Source: Pseudorhizobium xiangyangii (GTDB lineage: Bacteria; Pseudomonadota; Alphaproteobacteria; Rhizobiales; Rhizobiaceae). Taken from it: a DNA stretch of 64,000 nucleotides. Of this stretch, positions 36,529 through 45,145 are shown piece after piece. The notes beneath the pieces are model-generated. The model did not search any database. It was not told the origin of the DNA and saw nothing but the letters and a program-made list of their open reading frames with translations. Where the stretch lies: the NCBI RefSeq assembly GCF_020531965.1, contig NZ_JAJAWH010000006.1:147779-211778 (forward strand), in the 5' to 3' direction. The stretch's first letter is position 1; every line of letters begins with the position of its first letter. The translations under genes were made by a program, and so were the position numbers.

Positions 36529-36553
36529 AAGGGATCCTCTGGGTCCCTTTTTT
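36529..36553 (+). terminator. Intrinsic terminator of lolA
   Basis: AAGGGATCC, loop TCT, GGGTCCCTTTT with one G-T pair and a T run. Confidence 0.8.
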
Positions 36554-36610
36554 ACTTCACCCTTCACATAAAATTTTCTAAACCTTCGGGCACCCGCCTG
36601 AGGAATAAGA

Positions 36611-37411
36611 ATGACATTCTCCATCACCACCTGGAACATCAATTCGGTGCGGCTTCGCATGCCCATCGTCGAACAATTCATCGTCCGCCATCAGCCGGAC
36701 ATCCTGTGCCTTCAGGAAATCAAGTGCCAGGAGCACGAGTTCCCCCTGCAGCCGCTGAAGGATCTCGGATACCAGCACATTATCATCCATGGCCAGAAGG
36801 GCTATCATGGCGTGGCGATCGCCTCGCGGGTGCCGCTTGCGGAGGATCACCGCCAGAACTATTGCGGCGTGGGTGACGCACGGCATATCTCGGCTCTTTT
36901 CGAGCGCGGGTCACGGCGTATCCGCCTGCACAATTTCTATGTCCCCGCCGGCGGAGACGAACCAGATCGGACCATCAATCCGAAGTTCGGGCACAAGCTG
37001 GATTTCGTCGAGGAAATGAAGACGCTGAAGGCGGACATGCCCGGTGTTTCGTCCATTCTTGTCGGCGACCTCAATATTGCACCGCTGGAAAACGACGTCT
37101 GGTCGCACAAGAAGCTTCTGAAGATTGTCAGCCATACGCCGATCGAGACCGACGCCATGAAGGACATCATGGCCAAGGGCGGCTGGCTCGACCTGATGCG
37201 GCAGCACACGCCGGAACCGGAAAAGATCTATACGTGGTGGAGCTACCGCGCCAAGGATTGGGAGGCTGCAAACAAAGGCCGCCGGCTTGACCACATCTGG
37301 TCATCCGCCGATCTCGGCCCGTTCCTGGACAGGATCGAGGTGTTGAAGGAAGCACGAGGCTGGAATCAGCCGTCGGACCATGTTCCCGTTACAGCCGTCT
37401 TCAAGTTCTAG
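36611..37411 (+). CDS. xthA: Exodeoxyribonuclease III (XthA)
   Basis: AP endonuclease and 3'-5' exonuclease for base excision repair. The 266-residue exonuclease-endonuclease-phosphatase fold protein has the family motifs WNINSVRLR, LCLQEIKCQ (catalytic Glu), YHGVAIASR, VGDLNIAPLENDVW (Asp and Asn) and LDHIWSS ... PSDHVPV (final Asp-His). Start ATG 36611 has TGAGGA upstream. Convergent with the CNB-domain gene. Confidence 0.95.
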   Translation: MTFSITTWNINSVRLRMPIVEQFIVRHQPDILCLQEIKCQEHEFPLQPLKDLGYQHIIIHGQKGYHGVAIASRVPLAEDHRQNYCGVGDARHISALFERGSRRIRLHNFYVPAGGDEPDRTINPKFGHKLDFVEEMKTLKADMPGVSSILVGDLNIAPLENDVWSHKKLLKIVSHTPIETDAMKDIMAKGGWLDLMRQHTPEPEKIYTWWSYRAKDWEAANKGRRLDHIWSSADLGPFLDRIEVLKEARGWNQPSDHVPVTAVFKF

Positions 37412-37426
37412 GTATCGGTTCCGTTG

Positions 37427-37879
37427 TCAGGTGAACCGCTGCTGCATTCCTGTTGTAGCGGTCGCCATGGCAACGATGTTGTCGCGAATGCGGACCTCAA
37501 CCATTTTGCCTACCTGCGGATATTCCTCCAGCAGCCGGTGGAAGAGCGTCCGGGTGATACGCAGGACCTCGGCGTCCTCCACGGCTATCGCGGTGAACTT
37601 GCGCTCCACCATCGTGATCAGCGCAAGCTCCGACAAAAGCGTGCCGGTCACCGCGACATCCTGCAGTCGCGCAGAACCTCGCTCCGAGGCGTAGAGTTCG
37701 AAGGCTCCCTTCGCCACCACGAAGGCGCATTCGGCGGGAGATGCCTCGCGGAACAGTTCCTGTCCGCCGGCCACGCCTCGACGTTCCGCTCCAAACGCGA
37801 GCAGACGTAGCTGGTCCTCCTCGAGTTCCCGGAAAAGGGCTACCTGCGAAAGGAGGCGGATGTCGTCATTGAGCGCCAT
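37427..37879 (-). CDS. Cyclic nucleotide-binding domain protein without output domain
   Basis: A 150-residue protein that is a single cNMP-binding fold (LFRELEEDQLRLLAFGAERRGVAGG ... LLSELALITMVERKFTAIAVEDAEVLRI). It has no helix-turn-helix, so it is not a Crp/Fnr transcription factor. The phosphate-binding cassette is degenerate: SELALITMVERKFTA replaces the classical GEXAL-RA pattern in part. It lies 12 bp downstream of the CenR/OtpR gene on the same strand, an arrangement also known from Brucella. It may modulate that pathway, but its ligand is unknown. Confidence 0.88.
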   Translation of the reverse strand: MALNDDIRLLSQVALFRELEEDQLRLLAFGAERRGVAGGQELFREASPAECAFVVAKGAFELYASERGSARLQDVAVTGTLLSELALITMVERKFTAIAVEDAEVLRITRTLFHRLLEEYPQVGKMVEVRIRDNIVAMATATTGMQQRFT

Positions 37880-37891
37880 TGCGGCCGTTCC

Positions 37892-38575
37892 TTACGGTAC
37901 GATCTTGTAGCCACCGTTTTCCGTCACGAGGATCTCCGCGTTTGACGGATCTCGCTCGATCTTCTGGCGCAGGCGGTAGACGTGGGTTTCCAGCGTGTGG
38001 GTGGTAACGCCGGAATTGTAGCCCCATACCTCTTCGAGCAGGATGTCGCGGGTTACGACCTTCTGGCCGGCGCGGTACAGATAACGGATGATCGCGGCTT
38101 CCTTTTCCGTCAGCCTGATCTTCTTGCCGTCCTCGGTCGTCAGCAGCTTCTGGCTAGGCTTGAAGATGTACTGCCCCACGGGGAACGTCGCGTCTTCGCT
38201 CTGCTCGTACTGGCGCAGCTGCGCCCGGATACGGGCCAGGAGCACCGCAAAGCGGAACGGCTTGGTGATATAGTCGTTCGCGCCTGCTTCGAGCCCCAGG
38301 ATGGTGTCGGAATCCGTATCATGGCCGGTCAGCATGATGATCGGTGCCTTGAAACCGTTCTTCCGCAACAGCTTCACGGCCTCGCGGCCGTCCATGTCGG
38401 GGAGCCCGACGTCCATGATCAGCAGGTCGACCTGGCTGGACTTCGCAGTCTGCATGGCCTTTGCTGCATTCGCCTCCTGCAGGAGAGAGAACTCCTCATA
38501 GAGAGAAAGTTGCTCCATCAGGGTTTCGCGCAGGTCGTCGTCGTCGTCCACCAGCAAAATCGTGCGAGCTGCCAT
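37892..38575 (-). CDS. cenR: OmpR-family response regulator CenR/OtpR
   Basis: Two-component regulator of cell-envelope functions. The 227-residue protein has a receiver domain (LLVDDDDDLRETLMEQLSLYEEFSLLQEA, phosphoacceptor in LLIMDVGLPDMDGREA, switch Thr in IIMLTGHD, Lys in YITKPFRFAVLL) and a winged-helix DNA-binding domain (LTEKEAAIIRYLYRAGQKVV ... THTLETHVYRLRQKIE). It matches, as I recall, Brucella OtpR and Caulobacter CenR closely. ATG 38575 is the domain start; the open frame to 38635 adds a charged leader. No histidine kinase gene is adjacent. Confidence 0.93.
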   Translation of the reverse strand: MAARTILLVDDDDDLRETLMEQLSLYEEFSLLQEANAAKAMQTAKSSQVDLLIMDVGLPDMDGREAVKLLRKNGFKAPIIMLTGHDTDSDTILGLEAGANDYITKPFRFAVLLARIRAQLRQYEQSEDATFPVGQYIFKPSQKLLTTEDGKKIRLTEKEAAIIRYLYRAGQKVVTRDILLEEVWGYNSGVTTHTLETHVYRLRQKIERDPSNAEILVTENGGYKIVP

Positions 38576-38718
38576 GTGTTCTCTTGCCTCTTGTGTTGCC
38601 CTGCCCTTTTTCTCTTCTATAGCACGAGAGGGCAAGCGGTTTCAGGCACTTGATCTAGTTTGCATCGTGCTATGAATTTAAACCAAATCATCTTCAAAGC
38701 AAAAACTCGTGAGGAAAG

Positions 38719-39267
38719 ATGGCCGATTTGAGCAGGCGGAGGCAAATTGGCACAAATCTCGTCATCGTCCGGGCGGTTCCGGGTAACCGTTCGCGGGCCA
38801 TGGTCTGCTTCGGGGGGATGACGGTACCGGCGGCTCTCGGTCGCTCCGGCCGCACTGCTTTCAAGCGAGAAGGCGACGGCGCCACGCCGATTGCGTCGAT
38901 GCGATTGCTCCACGGTTTCACGCGCGGAGATCGGGTGAAGTCACTGCGCACACCGCTTCCGATGCGCCGGATTGCCAAGGACATGCTCTGGTGCGACCAG
39001 CCGGACCATCCGAGCTACAACCGTCTTGTCCGGGCGCCTTTTCGGCCCAGCCATGAGGAAATGATGCGTCAGGACGGGCTCTACGACATCTGCCTCGTGC
39101 TCGACTGGAACATCACCACGCGCAGCCGCCATCGCGGCTCGGCTATCTTCTTCCATCTCATCAAGCCAGGCTATCAGCCGACGGCCGGCTGCGTCGCCGT
39201 CAGCCTCAGGGACATGCAACGGCTGATCCGCTTCATGCGACGCGGAACTGTCGTGCGGATTCTCTGA
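38719..39267 (+). CDS. L,D-transpeptidase catalytic-domain (YkuD) protein without visible signal peptide
   Basis: A 182-residue YkuD-fold protein. The catalytic motif is intact: SAIFFHLIKPGYQPTAGCVAVSLRDM, with His and the nucleophilic Cys in the expected spacing. Such enzymes cross-link peptidoglycan through meso-DAP or attach proteins to it. No N-terminal signal or membrane helix is visible (MADLSRRRQIGTNLVIVRAV), which is unusual for an enzyme acting in the periplasm. The upstream region to 38576 offers no in-frame signal that I can see. Divergent from cenR, 143 bp apart. Confidence 0.86.
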   Translation: MADLSRRRQIGTNLVIVRAVPGNRSRAMVCFGGMTVPAALGRSGRTAFKREGDGATPIASMRLLHGFTRGDRVKSLRTPLPMRRIAKDMLWCDQPDHPSYNRLVRAPFRPSHEEMMRQDGLYDICLVLDWNITTRSRHRGSAIFFHLIKPGYQPTAGCVAVSLRDMQRLIRFMRRGTVVRIL

Positions 39268-39369
39268 CAATCCAGAATCGCGTTGTGTGCCGCGAGTGTC
39301 GCATAACCGTAATGGACGCCTCCTAGTGTCGCCTCGGTTTACACCGAAGATGTTCATAAGGAGATTGTC

Positions 39370-41358
39370 ATGACCGAAGAGCGCTGTCCGAAGCCGTTCC
39401 CCACCACGCAGCTTGAAGAGGCGGATGGCGAAGGGCACAATTCCAGCGCCAATCCGACCATGGGTGAGATCATCAGCAGACGGTTTTCCCGCCGCAATTT
39501 CCTGCAGGGCTCGCTGGCGGTGTCTGCGATTGCCGCAACGGTCAGCCCTGTGGCATTGATGACAGCCGACAAGGCAAAGGCTGCCGCTGTATCGGCCTTC
39601 TCTTTCCCGGAGGTAGAGGCAGGCGTCGATGCCAAGCACCACGTTGCAGAAGGCTATGATGCGGACGTGTTGCTGCGATGGGGCGATGCTCTTTTCCCGG
39701 ATTCGCCGGAATTCGATCCGAACGGCCAGACTGCCGAAGCGCAGGCGCGACAGTTCGGCTACAACAACGACTATGTCGGGTTCGTTCCACTGGAAGGTGC
39801 CGACGACCGCGGCCTGCTTGTCGTCAACCACGAATACACCAATCCGCACCTCATGTTCCCGGGCATCGTCACCATCGTCGATGGTGAGGTGAAGCAGGGC
39901 TCGCTCAGCAAGGAGCAGGTGGATGTCGAGATGGCTGCTCATGGCGGCACGATTGTCGAAATCCAGCGAGTGGACGGAAAATGGCAGGTCGTTCGCGACG
40001 GCCAATACAATCGCCGCGTTACCGTATCGACCGAGATGGAGGTCACGGGTCCCGCAGCCGGGCATGACCGCCTGAAGACATCGGCCGATAGCACCGGCAC
40101 CAAAGTTCTGGGTACGCTTAACAACTGCGCCGGCGGCGTCACCCCCTGGGGCACCTACATCATGGCCGAGGAGAACTTCCACGGCTACTTCTCCGGCGAA
40201 CTGCCGGCGGACCATCCGGAAGTGGCCAATTACGAGCGCTATGGCGTTCCGGAGGGCGGCTACGACTGGGCGAACTTCTACGATCGTTTCGACCTTGGCA
40301 AGGAGCCCAACGAGCCGAATCGCTTCGGCTGGATCGTCGAGGTCGACGTCATGGATCCGACGTCGATGCCGAAGAAGCGCACGGCGCTTGGCCGGACCAA
40401 GCATGAGGGTGCGGAATCGATCGTCGCGGAAAACGGAAAGGTCGTCTTCTACCTCGGCGATGACGAACGTTTCGACTATGTCTACAAGTTCGTCACGGAC
40501 GGGACCTACAATCCGGATGACCGTGCGGCCAACATGGATCTTCTCGATGCCGGTACGCTCTACGTCGCCAAGTTCAACGATGACGGCACGATGCAATGGC
40601 TGTCGATGGTCCACGGCGAAGGTCCGCTCACGCAAGAGAACGGCTTTGCCAGCCAGGCCGACATCGTCATCGAAACCCGCCGCGCAGGCGACCTTCTCGG
40701 TGCCACCAAGATGGACCGCCCGGAAGACGTCCAGCCGAACGGCGTCAACGGCAAGGTCTATGTGATGCTGACCAACAACACGAAACGTAAGGACGATCAG
40801 GTCGATGCGGCCAACCCGCGCGCCGAGAATGCTTTCGGTCATATCATCGAGATCGCCGAAGACGGGGGCGACTTCACCGCGACATCGGGCAAGTGGGAAG
40901 TGCTGCTGAAATGCGGGGATCCATCGGTGGCCGAAGTAGGTGAGACGTTCTCTACGGAAACGACAAAGAACGGCTGGTTCGGCATGCCGGATAACTGTGC
41001 GATCGATGCGGCTGGTCGTCTCTGGGTGTCGACCGACGGCAATAACAACAAGGCGACGGGACGGACCGACGGCCTGTGGGCGGTCGATACGGAAGGCGAT
41101 GCACGTGCGACGTCGAAGCTGTTCTTCCGTGTTCCTGTCGGCGGCGAGCTGTGCGGCCCGTTGTTCACCCCGGACGACGAGACGGCCTTCGTTGCGGTCC
41201 AGCACCCGGGTGACGGTGGCGAGGACTGGGATGGCCATGGTCGTCCATCATACTACGAGGACCTGTCGACGCGTTGGCCCGACTTCAAGGACGACATGCC
41301 AGTTCGTCCGTCCGTCCTAGCCATAACCAAGATCGGTGGCGGCAAGATTGCAGTCTGA
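39370..41358 (+). CDS. phoX: PhoX-family alkaline phosphatase (DUF839), Tat-exported
   Basis: Calcium/iron-dependent phosphatase that releases phosphate from monoesters in the periplasm. The 662-residue protein has a long twin-arginine signal (residues 35-70, RRFSRRNFLQGSLAVSAIAA ... KAKAA). The DUF839/PhoX domain shows VVNHEYTNPHLMFPG, NNCAGGVTPWGTYIMAEENFHGYF, GWIVEVDVMDP and GRTKHEGAESI. ATG 39370 follows AAGGAG. Ends before a bidirectional terminator shared with leuC. The family is commonly under PhoB control; I could not find a convincing Pho box. Confidence 0.92.
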   Translation: MTEERCPKPFPTTQLEEADGEGHNSSANPTMGEIISRRFSRRNFLQGSLAVSAIAATVSPVALMTADKAKAAAVSAFSFPEVEAGVDAKHHVAEGYDADVLLRWGDALFPDSPEFDPNGQTAEAQARQFGYNNDYVGFVPLEGADDRGLLVVNHEYTNPHLMFPGIVTIVDGEVKQGSLSKEQVDVEMAAHGGTIVEIQRVDGKWQVVRDGQYNRRVTVSTEMEVTGPAAGHDRLKTSADSTGTKVLGTLNNCAGGVTPWGTYIMAEENFHGYFSGELPADHPEVANYERYGVPEGGYDWANFYDRFDLGKEPNEPNRFGWIVEVDVMDPTSMPKKRTALGRTKHEGAESIVAENGKVVFYLGDDERFDYVYKFVTDGTYNPDDRAANMDLLDAGTLYVAKFNDDGTMQWLSMVHGEGPLTQENGFASQADIVIETRRAGDLLGATKMDRPEDVQPNGVNGKVYVMLTNNTKRKDDQVDAANPRAENAFGHIIEIAEDGGDFTATSGKWEVLLKCGDPSVAEVGETFSTETTKNGWFGMPDNCAIDAAGRLWVSTDGNNNKATGRTDGLWAVDTEGDARATSKLFFRVPVGGELCGPLFTPDDETAFVAVQHPGDGGEDWDGHGRPSYYEDLSTRWPDFKDDMPVRPSVLAITKIGGGKIAV

Positions 41359-41373
41359 TTGCCTTTAGAAACG

Positions 41374-41403
41374 AAAATGCCCGGAACATTGCCGGGCATT
41401 TTC
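41374..41403. terminator. Bidirectional intrinsic terminator (phoX / leuC)
   Basis: AAAATGCCCGG, loop AACATT, GCCGGGCATTTTC. It lies between the convergent phoX and leuC. Confidence 0.9.
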
Positions 41404-41426
41404 TTAAAATCAGATCGCTGTAAATG

Positions 41427-42833
41427 TTACTTCCACTCGCGGATGTCGACGAAGTGGCCGGCGACTGCGGCCGCAGCGGCCATGGCCGGGGACACGAGAT
41501 GTGTGCGGCCCTTATAGCCCTGGCGACCCTCGAAGTTGCGGTTGGAGGTAGAGGCGCAACGCTCGCCCGGCTTCAGCCGGTCGTCGTTCATGGCCAGGCA
41601 CATGGAACAGCCCGGCTCGCGCCATTCAAAGCCGGCTTCCTTGAAGATCTTGTCGAGACCTTCTGCTTCCGCCTGCTCCTTCACCAGACCGGAACCTGGA
41701 ACGATCATCGCCGATACCGTTGGAGCGACTGTGCGCCCCTCGACAACCTTTGCGACGGCCCGAAGGTCTTCGATGCGGCCGTTGGTGCAGGAGCCGATGA
41801 AGACGCGGTCGATTGCGATGTCCGTCATCTTGGTGCCGGGCTTCAGGCCCATGTAGTCCAGTGCACGCCATTTGGAGACGCGCTTGGTCTCTTCCTGGAT
41901 GTCGTCCGGGTTGGGAACGCTGCCCTGAACCGAGATGACGTCTTCCGGCGACGAACCCCAGGAGACGATCGGCGGCAGGTTGGCGGCATTGAGCACGACG
42001 ACCTTGTCGAAATGCGCACCCTCGTCGGTATTCAGCGTCTTCCAGTAGTCGAGCGCCATATCCCAGGCGGTGCCCTTCGGAGCGCGCGGTTTGTCCTTGA
42101 TGTATTCGAAGGTTTTTTCGTCCGGCGCGATCAGGCCGGCGCGGGCGCCGCCTTCGATCGTCATGTTACAGATCGTCATGCGTCCTTCCATCGACAGCGA
42201 GCGAATGGCTTCGCCTGCGAATTCGATGACGTGGCCCGTGCCGCCGGCCGTGCCGATCTCGCCGATGATGGCAAGGATGATGTCCTTGGCGGTGACGCCT
42301 TCGGGCAGCTTGCCGTCGACACGCACCAGCATGTTCTTGGCCTTGCTCTGCACCAGCGTCTGGGTGGCAAGAACATGCTCGACTTCGGACGTGCCGATGC
42401 CGTGCGCCAGTGCGCCGAACGCACCGTGCGTTGAGGTATGGCTGTCGCCGCACACGATCGTCATGCCGGGTAGGGTGAAGCCCTGCTCAGGCCCGACGAT
42501 GTGGACGATGCCTTGGCGCTTGTCCTTTTCGGAGTAGTACTCGACGCCGAAGTCATGGGCATTCTGCGCAAGTGCTTCGACCTGGATCCGGCTCTCCTCG
42601 TTCTTGATGCCGATGTGCCGGTCCGGGGTCGTCGGCACGTTGTGGTCGACGACGGCGAGCGTCTTTTCCGGCGCTCGGACCTTGCGGCCGGCCAGACGCA
42701 GGCCTTCGAAGGCCTGCGGCGACGTCACTTCGTGAACGAGGTGACGGTCGATGTATAGGAGACAGGTTCCGTTGTCGTTGTTGACGACGTGGTCGTCCCA
42801 GATTTTGTCATACAGGGTACGGGGTGCGCTCAT
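41427..42833 (-). CDS. leuC: 3-isopropylmalate dehydratase large subunit LeuC
   Basis: Isomerises 2-isopropylmalate to 3-isopropylmalate in leucine synthesis, together with LeuD. The 468-residue aconitase-family protein has the cluster-ligand motifs [14 protein letters not shown] (Cys) and [11 protein letters not shown] (two Cys), plus [30 protein letters not shown] and the ending [11 protein letters not shown] use ATG 42833 ([17 protein letters not shown]); ATG 42842 or 42881 would lengthen it slightly. leuD and leuB are not adjacent, as in rhizobia generally. A small candidate ORF and a palindrome lie upstream. Confidence 0.96.
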   Translation of the reverse strand: MSAPRTLYDKIWDDHVVNNDNGTCLLYIDRHLVHEVTSPQAFEGLRLAGRKVRAPEKTLAVVDHNVPTTPDRHIGIKNEESRIQVEALAQNAHDFGVEYYSEKDKRQGIVHIVGPEQGFTLPGMTIVCGDSHTSTHGAFGALAHGIGTSEVEHVLATQTLVQSKAKNMLVRVDGKLPEGVTAKDIILAIIGEIGTAGGTGHVIEFAGEAIRSLSMEGRMTICNMTIEGGARAGLIAPDEKTFEYIKDKPRAPKGTAWDMALDYWKTLNTDEGAHFDKVVVLNAANLPPIVSWGSSPEDVISVQGSVPNPDDIQEETKRVSKWRALDYMGLKPGTKMTDIAIDRVFIGSCTNGRIEDLRAVAKVVEGRTVAPTVSAMIVPGSGLVKEQAEAEGLDKIFKEAGFEWREPGCSMCLAMNDDRLKPGERCASTSNRNFEGRQGYKGRTHLVSPAMAAAAAVAGHFVDIREWK

Positions 42834-42906
42834 GTCTGCCATTCCGTTGAGAGTTTTGAAATGCGGGAAAATCTCCGGCATTCATCGCTGCCGGTGCGAT
42901 ACGGAT

Positions 42907-42922
42907 CGACTTAGCTAAGTCG
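42907..42922. repeat. Perfect 16-bp palindrome upstream of leuC
   Basis: CGACTTAGCTAAGTCG reads the same on both strands. It lies 74 bp before the leuC start and contains the stop codon of the small candidate ORF. It may be an operator or part of a leader hairpin. Confidence 0.6.
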
Positions 42923-43027
42923 GTTGCTTAGAGCGCCCGAGACGCGCGCGAAAAATCGTGCCGGCAGACGCTTGTGGTCCTGCAGCACGATGAACTGGTT
43001 CGCGAGGCATCCGAATTTCGATCCCAT
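42911..43027 (-). CDS. Candidate small ORF in the leuC leader (38 aa)
   Basis: On the minus strand an ATG at 43027 opens a 38-residue frame (MGSKFGCLANQFIVLQDHKR, then a basic ending with Ala, Phe, Arg and Ser) that stops within the palindrome, 77 bp before leuC. Third-position base use is biased to G/C like the real genes around it, and the peptide is basic and amphipathic. The Shine-Dalgarno is poor. Leucine content (5 of 38) is not that of a classical attenuation peptide. It may be a conserved small protein or chance. Confidence 0.3.
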   Translation of the reverse strand: MGSKFGCLANQFIVLQDHKRLPARFFARVSGALSNRLS

Positions 43028-43176
43028 GGAAAATTTCTAGCAGTTTTTTCAGATCGCGGCAATGTTATCAGTGGACCTGCGAACAAAGGTAAAATTCTCC
43101 GAACTCAAATGATACAGCTGCCCTAATTGGGCTCTATTCGGAGCAAACTACCGTTGTTAGCGGAGGGGGTGCAAAG

Positions 43177-44208
43177 ATGAACACGATGGTCCGGTCGCCG
43201 GTCAATGAAGCGGAACGGATGCTTTCCGTCCGTTCGCTCATCTCCGGCAACACGATAGCATCCACGCCGGAACTGAGCGCCTTGGCGGAATTGGCCAAGG
43301 GAGTGTTCCATGTGCCCACTGCAGCCATCAATATCATCGATGAGGATTGGCAACGTGTAGCATATCAGGCGGGTGTTCCGATCGCCGAGTGCCCCCGCGA
43401 GCTTTCCATCTGCACGCGCGTCGTTGTGGCCAACGAGTTCCTTGTGATTCCGGATATGACCAAGCATCCGGAGATCAGGGAAGCTCCTTATGTGACCGGC
43501 GATCCGGGTTTCCGCTTCTATGCGGGCGTACCCGTGGCACTCGAGCCTAACCTCCCGGTGGGCGCGTTCTGCCTTATCGATGTCAAGCCGCGCGAATTCT
43601 CGGATGCGGACATCGAGCAACTCGAGAAGTTTGCTTTCATTGCGAGCGCGCTGCTGCGTCTCCAGAAGACGAATCTCATCATGCAATTCGCAGAGCGGGA
43701 ACTTAGAACGGCAGCGATGACCGATCCCCTGACGGGATTCTACAACCGCACAGCCCTGCCGAAAATTGTCGACGTGGGCCTTGCTGCGGCTATGACCTCT
43801 GCACAGACATTCGGCGTTCTGTACCTCGATATGGACGGCTTCAAGTCGATCAATGACAAACTGGGCCATGCTATGGGTGACGAAGTGCTGTGCGAGGCGG
43901 CTCTACGTATCCGCGAGGTCCTGCGAGCCGAAGACGTCTGCGTTCGCATGGGGGGCGACGAGTTTGCCATATTCATGTCGGGCTCGTGCGATGCGGCGGG
44001 CCTCATGATGGTCTCCGAGAAACTTCTTTCCGCGTTTCGGCGTCCGTTTCACATCGACGGACACACCATCAAGGCGTGCCTCAGCATTGGTGCCGCTCTT
44101 GCTCCGCAGGCCGGAGCAGAACGTGTGCAGTTATTGCGGAACGTCGATACTGCTCTTTACCGAGCAAAAAAGGCCGGCCGCGATTGCGTTGTGGTCTTCG
44201 AAGGCTAG
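43177..44208 (+). CDS. GAF-GGDEF diguanylate cyclase
   Basis: Predicted c-di-GMP synthase of 343 residues. An N-terminal GAF sensor domain (residues about 28-165, with FHVPTAAINIIDEDWQRVAYQ and FYAGVPVALEPNLPVGAFCLID) precedes a GGDEF domain (DPLTGFYNRTALPKIVD, LYLDMDGFKSINDKLGHAMGDEVL). The active-site motif is intact GGDEF, and the RxxD allosteric inhibition site (RAED) lies five residues before it, so product feedback is expected. No EAL domain, no membrane segment: cytosolic. ATG 43177 follows AGCGGAGGGGG. The GAF ligand is unknown. Confidence 0.92.
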   Translation: MNTMVRSPVNEAERMLSVRSLISGNTIASTPELSALAELAKGVFHVPTAAINIIDEDWQRVAYQAGVPIAECPRELSICTRVVVANEFLVIPDMTKHPEIREAPYVTGDPGFRFYAGVPVALEPNLPVGAFCLIDVKPREFSDADIEQLEKFAFIASALLRLQKTNLIMQFAERELRTAAMTDPLTGFYNRTALPKIVDVGLAAAMTSAQTFGVLYLDMDGFKSINDKLGHAMGDEVLCEAALRIREVLRAEDVCVRMGGDEFAIFMSGSCDAAGLMMVSEKLLSAFRRPFHIDGHTIKACLSIGAALAPQAGAERVQLLRNVDTALYRAKKAGRDCVVVFEG

Positions 44209-44236
44209 CGCCTATGCTTTTGTCCTGTAACAGGAA

Positions 44237-44270
44237 ACAAAAAAGGCGGCTCGAAGGCCGCCTTTTTTAA
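44237..44270. terminator. Bidirectional intrinsic terminator (GGDEF gene / rplS)
   Basis: AAAAAAGGCGGC, loop TCGAAG, GCCGCCTTTTTT between convergent genes. Confidence 0.92.
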
Positions 44271-44286
44271 TTCCGGAAGGGAATGC

Positions 44287-44829
44287 TTATTCAGCGGAAC
44301 CTTCGGCAGCCTTTGCTGCTTCAGCTTCCTGGGCAGCCTTGGCTTCAGCGGCTTCCTGAGCTGCCTTTTCGGCGGCCAGTGCCTGTGCTGCTGCTACCTT
44401 TTCGGCTTCCAGGCGTGCCTTTTCCTCGGCGGCTGCGGCGCGCTCGGCGTCGTTCAGCTTGCGGGCGCGGGTGCCGGTGTTTTCGACGATACGAGCCGAC
44501 TTGCCGCGACGATCGCGCAGGTAGTACAGCTTGGCGCGACGGACCCTACCGCGGCGAACGATTTCGACGCCTTCGACGAGCGGCGAGTAAACCGGGAATA
44601 CGCGCTCGACGCCTTCGCCGTAGGAGATCTTGCGAACGGTGAAGCTCTCGTTGATGCCGCCACCCGAACGGGCGATGCAGACGCCTTCGTAAGCCTGTAC
44701 GCGGGTACGGGTGCCTTCACGAACGCGGACGTTGACGCGAATGGTGTCGCCGGCGGCGAACTCGGGAAGCTTGCGCTGTGCTTCGATCTTGGCGGCCTGT
44801 TCGGCTTCCAGTTCCTGGATAATGTTCAT
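44287..44829 (-). CDS. rplS: 50S ribosomal protein L19 with long Ala/Glu-rich tail
   Basis: Large-subunit protein at the 30S-50S interface. Residues 1-125 are canonical L19 ([35 protein letters not shown] ... [18 protein letters not shown]). Residues about 126-180 are an Ala/Glu/Lys-rich helical tail ([20 protein letters not shown]) not present in E. coli L19 (115 residues). Rhizobial L19 proteins are generally extended, so this is unlikely to be an error. It is separated from trmD by two plus-strand transporter genes. Confidence 0.96.
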   Translation of the reverse strand: MNIIQELEAEQAAKIEAQRKLPEFAAGDTIRVNVRVREGTRTRVQAYEGVCIARSGGGINESFTVRKISYGEGVERVFPVYSPLVEGVEIVRRGRVRRAKLYYLRDRRGKSARIVENTGTRARKLNDAERAAAAEEKARLEAEKVAAAQALAAEKAAQEAAEAKAAQEAEAAKAAEGSAE

Positions 44830-45145
44830 ATCAAACCTCTATGTTCTTCTGAAACAGCCAGAGCGCTCGATTGTCATCCTTCGGTCATGCCTCCGGATTT
44901 TGCCCCATCAGGGCCAAGAGCGGGTTCGCCATTCTTTGCTTGGTGGTTGACGGGGACAGCCCCATTACCGCGTGGGCCAATACACGAAAGAATCCCGCTT
45001 GTCATCCCTTGGTCTGCAAAATCCCTGCCGATCAGTGCCCCGTGGACTGGAAGCACTGTGAACGGCGCGATTAAGGATTTGTCGAATCACAAGATAATCA
45101 GCAGATTGTGATTGCCGTATGGCCAAGAGATCGGGGAGCAGTGTC
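44830..45145. other. Intergenic region rplS / NCS1 permease
   Basis: 316 bp between divergent genes, expected to hold both promoters. I see no convincing ORF or hairpin. A TTGACGGGGACAGCCCC stretch near 44947 is compatible with a -35 but has no good -10 partner. Confidence 0.45.

Larger units (their letters stand above)
42834..43176. other. Intergenic region leuC / GAF-GGDEF gene
   Basis: 343 bp between divergent genes. It holds a perfect 16-bp palindrome (42907-42922) and a candidate 38-codon ORF on the leuC strand (42911-43027). The remaining 150 bp next to the GGDEF gene is AT-richer and probably contains its promoter, but no promoter can be assigned with confidence. Confidence 0.45.

Noticed and set aside
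39290-39335. Possible Pho box upstream of phoX
   Set aside because: The best 18-nt alignment to the PhoB consensus matches about 11 positions and has no second half-site at the right spacing.
38941-41238. 765-codon open frame antisense to phoX
   Set aside because: It lies wholly opposite a gene with clear domains and codon bias, has no family resemblance, and long antisense frames are expected in GC-rich coding DNA.
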